DNA of 64,000 nt, from NCBI RefSeq assembly GCF_022763245.1, contig NZ_JALEGV010000043.1:124001-188000 (forward strand), read 5' to 3'. Numbering within the stretch: position 1 is the stretch's first letter; every line of letters begins with the position of its first letter. The position numbers and the translations under genes are program-made. The stretch comes from Oricola sp. Lineage in GTDB: Bacteria > Pseudomonadota > Alphaproteobacteria > Rhizobiales > Rhizobiaceae. Positions 63,220-64,000 of this stretch are shown here, in pieces. The notes below the pieces were generated by a model that searched no databases, was not told the origin of the DNA, and saw only the letters and a list, made by a program, of their open reading frames with translations.

Positions 63220-64000
63220 TTACCGGCGGCCGAAAAGCCGCTCGATATCGGTCAGTTTCAGCTCGATGAAGGTCGGCCGGCCATGGTTGCAGGTGCCCGA
63301 TCCGGGCGTCGCCTCCATCTGCCGAAGAAGCGCGTTCATCTCCTCGGCGCGCATGCGCCGGCCGGAGCGCACCGACCCGTGGCACGCCATGGTCGAGGCG
63401 ACCTTCTCGATATTGTCGCGGATGCGCAGCGCGCCGTTGCCGTCGGCAAGGTCGTCGGCGAGATCGCGCATCAGGCCCTGCGCGTCCACCTCGCCGAGCA
63501 TGGCCGGCGTCGCGCGCACCGCGACCGCACCCGGCCCGAACCGCTCGATCTCCAGCCCGAACCGCGCCAGCGTCTCGTGCTCGGCCACCAGCCGCTCGAC
63601 ATCCTCCACCGGCAGGTCGACGATGTCGGGCACCAGCAGCATCTGCGAGGGCAGGGTGCGCCGCGACAGCGCGTCCTTCAGCGCCTCGAACACCAGCCGC
63701 TCATGGGCGGCGTGCTGGTCGACGATCACCAGGCTGTCGGCGGTCTGCGCGACGATGTAGTTCTCGTGGATCTGCGCCCGTGCCGCGCCCAGCGGATGGT
63801 CCGCCGCCGGTTCGGTCTCCGGGGCCGCCATGGCCGGCTCCGCGATCGCGGCCGACGGCGTGAAACCGGCGAAATCCGATTGTCGCTTCTCGGCCATGCC
63901 GGGCGCGAAATCGAGCGGCCGGTTGACCGACGGGGCCGCTGCGCCGCCGTGGTGTTGCGGCGCGCCGTGCGTCGAATAACCGGGCCGGAAGGCGGCCGTC
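63220..64000 (-). CDS. mutL: DNA mismatch repair protein MutL, C-terminal part
   Basis: The frame is open to the window edge, so only the linker and C-terminal domain (260 codons) are present. The linker is Pro/Ala-rich ([18 protein letters not shown]). The C-terminal domain contains [15 protein letters not shown], which fits the endonuclease motif D-Q-H-A-2X-E-4X-E, then [12 protein letters not shown] and TCNHGRPTF. This marks it as the nicking MutL type found in bacteria without MutH. MutL links MutS recognition to strand removal. The ATP-binding half lies beyond the window. Confidence 0.95.
   Translation of the reverse strand, partial: TAAFRPGYSTHGAPQHHGGAAAPSVNRPLDFAPGMAEKRQSDFAGFTPSAAIAEPAMAAPETEPAADHPLGAARAQIHENYIVAQTADSLVIVDQHAAHERLVFEALKDALSRRTLPSQMLLVPDIVDLPVEDVERLVAEHETLARFGLEIERFGPGAVAVRATPAMLGEVDAQGLMRDLADDLADGNGALRIRDNIEKVASTMACHGSVRSGRRMRAEEMNALLRQMEATPGSGTCNHGRPTFIELKLTDIERLFGRR

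Overview
The window is GC-rich (about 65%) bacterial chromosome. Gene content and order point to an alphaproteobacterium of the Hyphomicrobiales, most like Phyllobacteriaceae (Mesorhizobium, Aquamicrobium or Nitratireductor relatives). Pointers are the order pmbA-cysQ-DUF4170-DUF374-waaA-lpxK-DUF2093-mutL, a short-form hisG with hisZ next to hisS, a BA14K-type secreted protein, a CIRCE-controlled groES-groEL pair and an abundant-looking C/G-rich palindromic intergenic repeat. The genus is an inference. No rRNA, tRNA, CRISPR array, prophage or insertion sequence was found. Both edges cut genes: the 3' end of a DUF3422 gene on the left and the C-terminal part of mutL on the right.

1-11.8 kb: a LysR regulator, a complete TRAP transporter (dctP-dctQ-dctM) and a glycolate/2-hydroxyacid oxidase (glcD-glcE-[DUF4870]-glcF) form one uptake-and-oxidation block for a small carboxylate. 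A 23-bp palindrome lies just before glcD. Then come DUF454, an aldo/keto reductase, a universal stress protein and a small hypothetical. 12-16.7 kb: fumC, doxX, a DUF4405 membrane protein, then hisG-hisZ. 16.7-23.2 kb: hisS, two secreted proteins, alkylation-repair genes (ogt, tag), a methyltransferase, DUF1801 and an L,D-transpeptidase. 23.3-23.9 kb is a low-GC patch with one small unknown gene.

23.9-27.6 kb is the most unusual locus. A SulP anion transporter is divergent from a membrane-spanning one-component regulator with an extracytoplasmic PhnD-like binding domain, one transmembrane helix and a C-terminal LuxR helix-turn-helix. A secreted DsrE-like protein follows. The set reads as an anion (possibly sulfur oxyanion) sensing and response cassette. 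27.6-31.9 kb: ugpBAEC for glycerol-3-phosphate uptake, with a possible Pho box. 32-36.3 kb: a MATE exporter, DUF2798, groEL-groES with CIRCE and a clear sigma-70 promoter.

36.3-41.2 kb: six consecutive TadE/TadG-type genes, including a von Willebrand A TadG and a beta-helix-like TadG relative, with no Tad ATPase, secretin or Flp pilin in the window. 41.4-45.6 kb: a HAD phosphatase, ribF, two translationally coupled SDR enzymes and a RES/Xre toxin-antitoxin pair. 45.8-53.3 kb: ileS, a lipoprotein, tadA, an rluB-type pseudouridine synthase with long disordered arms, rsmD and a patatin. 53.3-56.9 kb: a CPA2/Kef antiporter, a VOC protein and a MATE exporter in one tight operon. 57.1-64 kb: pmbA, cysQ, and the lipid A/Kdo genes waaA and lpxK with an acyltransferase-like gene, ending in mutL.
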